Shown in pieces: positions 7,553-9,893 of a DNA stretch of 9,893 bases. The notes beneath the pieces are model-generated. The model searched no databases. It was not told the origin of the DNA and worked only from the letters and a program-made list of their open reading frames with translations. Source of the stretch: Hyphomicrobiales bacterium (lineage in GTDB: Bacteria; Pseudomonadota; Alphaproteobacteria; Rhizobiales; Beijerinckiaceae); NCBI GenBank assembly GCA_003567055.1, contig PXAW01000268.1, forward strand, positions 1 through 9,893, given 5' to 3'. The translations under genes and the position numbers were made by a program. Numbering within the stretch: the first letter of the stretch is position 1; every line of letters begins with the position of its first letter.

Positions 7553-7762
7553 ATAACCCCCATACCCTTAACGTGTACAGATCACCATTATGCATCTTAT
7601 GATTAAGCGTGTTATCTGACACAATGATTTCGCAAAGTTTAATTCCTGGGGTTTCATGATTGCGTTTTTGCAATCCTTATTTGCAATGACGTCATCATAC
7701 ATGCCTTCCCAATTCCATCGAAATCGCGCCCGCCGAGGCCCGCACCACCCCCCTAAACAGCA
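7553..7762 (-). promoter_or_regulatory. Upstream region of chemoreceptor 1, with repeated ATTGCAA elements and a palindrome
   Basis: This AT-richer gap between the chemoreceptor 2 terminator and the chemoreceptor 1 start should hold the latter's promoter, though no clear boxes were found. TTGCAAT occurs at 7668-7674 and again at 7681-7687, 13 bases apart. GATTGC (7658-7663) pairs with GCAATC (7670-7675). ATGACGTCAT (7686-7695) is a perfect 10-base palindrome. These could be regulator sites, but none is assigned. Confidence 0.35.
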
Positions 7763-7795
7763 AGCGCCTGCGACACCGAGGGCATCGCAGGCGCT
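7763..7795 (-). terminator. Hairpin terminator of the second chemoreceptor gene
   Basis: AGCGCCTGCGA (7763-7773) and TCGCAGGCGCT (7785-7795) are exact reverse complements: an 11-bp GC stem with an 11-base loop, 26 bases past the stop at 7822. On the - strand the tail reads TTGCTGTTTA, only moderately T-rich, so termination may be partial. With the terminator of chemoreceptor 1 it indicates two separate transcription units. Confidence 0.7.
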
Positions 7796-7821
7796 GTTCG
7801 TGCTGATTATGCGGTTCGAGT

Positions 7822-9516
7822 TCAGCCGGCGCGCACGCGCTGGAGGAAATGCGAGACTTCCGTTTCCAGGCTGCCGGCATTTTCCGAGAGTTCGTTGGCG
7901 GAGGTGAGCAATTGCTCGGAGGCCGATGCGGTCTGGCCCGAGGCCTCGCGCACCTGGGCGATGTTGTCGGTCGATTCCTGCGTGCCGCGTGCGGCTTCCG
8001 CCACGTTGCGCGCAATCTCGCCGGTCGCTGCCTGCTGCTCTTCGACTGCCGCCGCGACGGAACCGGTCAGCGAGGACATCTCCTCGATCTGATGCGCGAT
8101 CGCTGCGATCGCCGCCACGGATTTCTCCGAAATCCCCTGCATGCCGGTGATCTGCGTCGCAATCTGGTCCGTCGCCTTCGCGGTCTGATCGGCGAGCCCC
8201 TTCACTTCGGCTGCGACCACCGCAAAGCCCTTGCCTGCCTCGCCGGCGCGGGCTGCCTCGATCGTGGCATTGAGCGCCAGCAGATTGGTCTGCTCGGCAA
8301 TGGCGCGGATCATGGCGATGACTTCGCCGATCTTCTGGGCCGATTCGGAGAGTTCGGAGACGAGCGCGTTGGTCTCACGGGCCTGCTCGACGGCAGCCGC
8401 CGACTTGGTCGCGGTCTGCGAGACCTGGGAGCCGATTTCCTGGGCGGAGGCAGCGAGCTGCTCGGTCGCCGTGGCGACGGCCTGCACATTCGCCGCCGTC
8501 TGCTCGGCCACCGAGGCCACCGAGGCCGATTGCACATTGGTCTCTTCCGCCGTCGCGGAGAGCGAACGCGCCGTCCCTTCGAGGGTGCCGGAGGAATGCG
8601 ACAGCTTGCGCACCAGACCGCCGACCGTGGCCTCGAACTCATCCGCCAGCCGGGCCAGAGCCGCCTGCTTCTCGGTTTCCGTCATCTGCGCATTGACGCG
8701 CGCTTCCTCGGCCTTGCGCGCTCCCAGCGCATCGCGGAACCCGACCAGCGCCTTGGCGATGGCGCCGACCTCGTCATTGCGCTCCACGCCCGGAACCGTC
8801 GCGTCGAGTTCACCGCCCGCCATGCGCTGAAGCGTTTGCGTCAGACCCTGCACCGGCTTGATCACCGAGCGCGCCACCAGCGTCGCGGCAGCGATCGAGA
8901 GCATGACGGCCAGCGCAAGGGCGCCGAGCACGAGGGTGGAGAAGCCTTCGGCCGACCGTGTCACATCCGCACCGATGCGCTGGCTCTGGGCTTCCTGATA
9001 ATCGATGAAGCGGTTGATCGCACCCAGCCAGTCGACGAAGAGACCGTTGGCCTGGCTCATCAGCAGGTCATGCGCCGCCTGCGTATCGCCGGACCGTTGC
9101 AGGCTGACGATGTCATCGACGAGCGGATTCGTCCGGGCCTGGATCGCGGCGATATCGGCGAGCATGGCCTTCTCGGCATCGGAGACACCAATTCCAGCCA
9201 CGAGCGACTCCATGGCGCGCTCATTCTCGGCATAGAACTGCGCGAGCTCCCCGATCAGCGCGACCTCACCATTCTGCGCCCGCGCATCCTCGTAGAGCAC
9301 CACGTCACGAATCGCGATCGCCCGGTCATGCACGCTGCCGCGGAAATTGATGGCGTGACGCTGCAAGACGGCGTTCACATTGTTGATCTCCGCCAGATTG
9401 CGGTTGACGTTGCCGACTTCGGCGACGGAGATCCAGGCAAGCCCTGCCATCAGGGCAAGCACGAAGGCGAATGCTGCCGCCAGCTTGGCAGCGATACCGG
9501 TCTTTTCGATTTTCAT
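7822..9516 (-). CDS. Methyl-accepting chemotaxis protein (chemoreceptor 2)
   Basis: A 564-residue chemoreceptor. TM1 is at about 12-31. The periplasmic four-helix-bundle sensor (about 34-190) carries [16 protein letters not shown] (59-74), a motif common in 4HB_MCP sensors, and a late [10 protein letters not shown] helix. TM2 is at about 193-215. The HAMP domain runs over about 215-265 (P221, DEVG 248-251), followed by the signalling domain to the end with the usual [23 protein letters not shown] tip around 408-430. Likely methylation pairs are E338-Q339, E352-Q353 and E492-E493. No C-terminal CheR pentapeptide is present. The start is supported by AGGA 10 bases upstream (9527-9530 on the opposite strand) and by the basic [12 protein letters not shown]-terminus. 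From ADEFE (residue 291) on, it aligns without gaps to chemoreceptor 1 with a 10-residue offset; the sensors do not align. The ligand is unknown, and no che genes are nearby. Confidence 0.95.
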   Translation of the reverse strand: MKIEKTGIAAKLAAAFAFVLALMAGLAWISVAEVGNVNRNLAEINNVNAVLQRHAINFRGSVHDRAIAIRDVVLYEDARAQNGEVALIGELAQFYAENERAMESLVAGIGVSDAEKAMLADIAAIQARTNPLVDDIVSLQRSGDTQAAHDLLMSQANGLFVDWLGAINRFIDYQEAQSQRIGADVTRSAEGFSTLVLGALALAVMLSIAAATLVARSVIKPVQGLTQTLQRMAGGELDATVPGVERNDEVGAIAKALVGFRDALGARKAEEARVNAQMTETEKQAALARLADEFEATVGGLVRKLSHSSGTLEGTARSLSATAEETNVQSASVASVAEQTAANVQAVATATEQLAASAQEIGSQVSQTATKSAAAVEQARETNALVSELSESAQKIGEVIAMIRAIAEQTNLLALNATIEAARAGEAGKGFAVVAAEVKGLADQTAKATDQIATQITGMQGISEKSVAAIAAIAHQIEEMSSLTGSVAAAVEEQQAATGEIARNVAEAARGTQESTDNIAQVREASGQTASASEQLLTSANELSENAGSLETEVSHFLQRVRAG

Positions 9517-9800
9517 GGACTTGATTTCCTGCTCTACCGAGGGATGCCTTGATGGATATGACTATCCCTTTCGTTGAGAAGGATTTAAACTGAAATAAAT
9601 TTAATAGAAATTAATGGAATATTTGAGAGCCCATGCGCCCACGCAAAATCTGACGGCAAAAAACGCATGCCTCCGGCAGTGATCCGGTCGGCGAGTCGCC
9701 ACGCATCCGCTTGCCCCCTCCCCGGGCGGCTCCCACTATGCGACACTCGCATCATGCGATTCGACTTTTCTCTCGGACACTGCGACAGCCGGAGCCGGAC
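9517..9800. promoter_or_regulatory. Divergent intergenic region between chemoreceptor 2 and a membrane protein gene
   Basis: A 284-bp spacer from which the two flanking genes read outward. It holds a pronounced AT-rich core at about 9581-9627, in sharp contrast to the GC-rich surroundings and likely to contain the chemoreceptor promoter. A small dyad GGATA/TATCC lies at 9554-9567. No confident -35/-10 or flagellar-sigma match was found. The right part (9660-9737) is GC-rich and holds nothing recognisable. Confidence 0.4.
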
Positions 9801-9893
9801 GTGACCCAGATGCCATCAGAATCCGCCCGCCGCGACCGCTTTGGGGTCGCGCTCATGCTCGGCCTCATGATCGCCCTTGCCGGCCTCTTCACC
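9801..9893 (+). CDS. N-terminus of a membrane protein, 3' partial
   Basis: The frame runs off the right window edge after 31 codons. It reads (M)TQMPSESARRDRFGVALMLGLMIALAGLFT: a short polar head with arginines followed by a hydrophobic first membrane helix, in line with an inner-membrane transporter with a cytoplasmic N-terminus. The GTG at 9801 is preferred because GGAG lies 6 bases upstream (9791-9794). An ATG at 9810 and an in-frame ATG at 9738 are alternatives. An EamA-type exporter start would look like this, but so would many other membrane proteins, so no family is assigned. Confidence 0.5.
   Translation, partial: MTQMPSESARRDRFGVALMLGLMIALAGLFT

Noticed and set aside
5888..9516. The 1934-base-spaced repeat as a mobile or tandem-duplication element
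   Set aside because: The similarity is confined to the signalling-domain coding parts; the sensors and the two terminators differ, and there are no target-site duplications or transposase.
7849..9552. Long + strand open frame (567 codons) opposite chemoreceptor 2, and a similar one at 6596-7606 opposite chemoreceptor 1
   Set aside because: Antisense shadows created by GC-rich codon use and the repetitive Ala/Glu/Gln coiled coil. They appear at matching places in both paralogues, as expected for mirrors of a conserved gene.
9541..9600. Possible flagellar sigma28 promoter for chemoreceptor 2 (TAAA followed by GGGATAG on the - strand)
   Set aside because: Only the TAAA and a GATA core match, with the spacing off by one; too weak to report as a promoter.

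Overview
The window is GC-rich and densely coding, with AT-richer stretches only between genes. Gene content suggests a motile alphaproteobacterium, probably in or near the Hyphomicrobiales: a GAF-PAS-GGDEF-EAL protein, two orphan chemoreceptors without a CheR-tether pentapeptide, a tricarballylate-dehydrogenase-like flavoprotein and an Ldh_2 oxidoreductase. This placement is inferred from protein style only. There are no rRNA, tRNA, CRISPR, insertion-sequence or phage features.

Layout. (1) Bases 2-2538, + strand: a metabolic pair. A 5'-truncated FAD-binding-2 dehydrogenase is followed, across a strong GC hairpin (1381-1410), by a malate/L-lactate dehydrogenase-family protein that most resembles delta1-piperideine/pyrroline-2-carboxylate reductases. 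(2) 2651-3187, + strand: a small exported Sel1-repeat protein. Its 3' end overlaps by 58 bp the end of the convergent next gene. (3) 3130-5376, - strand: a 748-aa cytoplasmic c-di-GMP protein with intact GGDEF and EAL signatures. (4) 5377-5887: a 511-bp gap with two strong inverted repeats just upstream of the c-di-GMP gene and a good intrinsic terminator for the next gene. (5) 5888-7552 and 7822-9516, both - strand: two methyl-accepting chemotaxis proteins with unrelated-looking sensor domains and about 90% identical signalling domains. Each has its own hairpin terminator, so they are probably separate transcripts. (6) 9517-9800: an AT-rich divergent intergenic region, then the start of a + strand membrane protein cut by the window edge.

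Functionally, the right two thirds is a signalling cluster: one protein able in principle to make and break c-di-GMP (motile/sessile switching) beside two chemoreceptors that would feed a Che pathway encoded elsewhere. The left third is catabolic or redox metabolism with no visible link to it. I see no convincing new multi-gene system. The items most worth a second look are the tandem inverted repeats upstream of the GGDEF-EAL gene, the near-identical signalling halves of the two chemoreceptors, the active-site substitutions in the flavoprotein, and the PAS domain with a FixL/DosP-like histidine.
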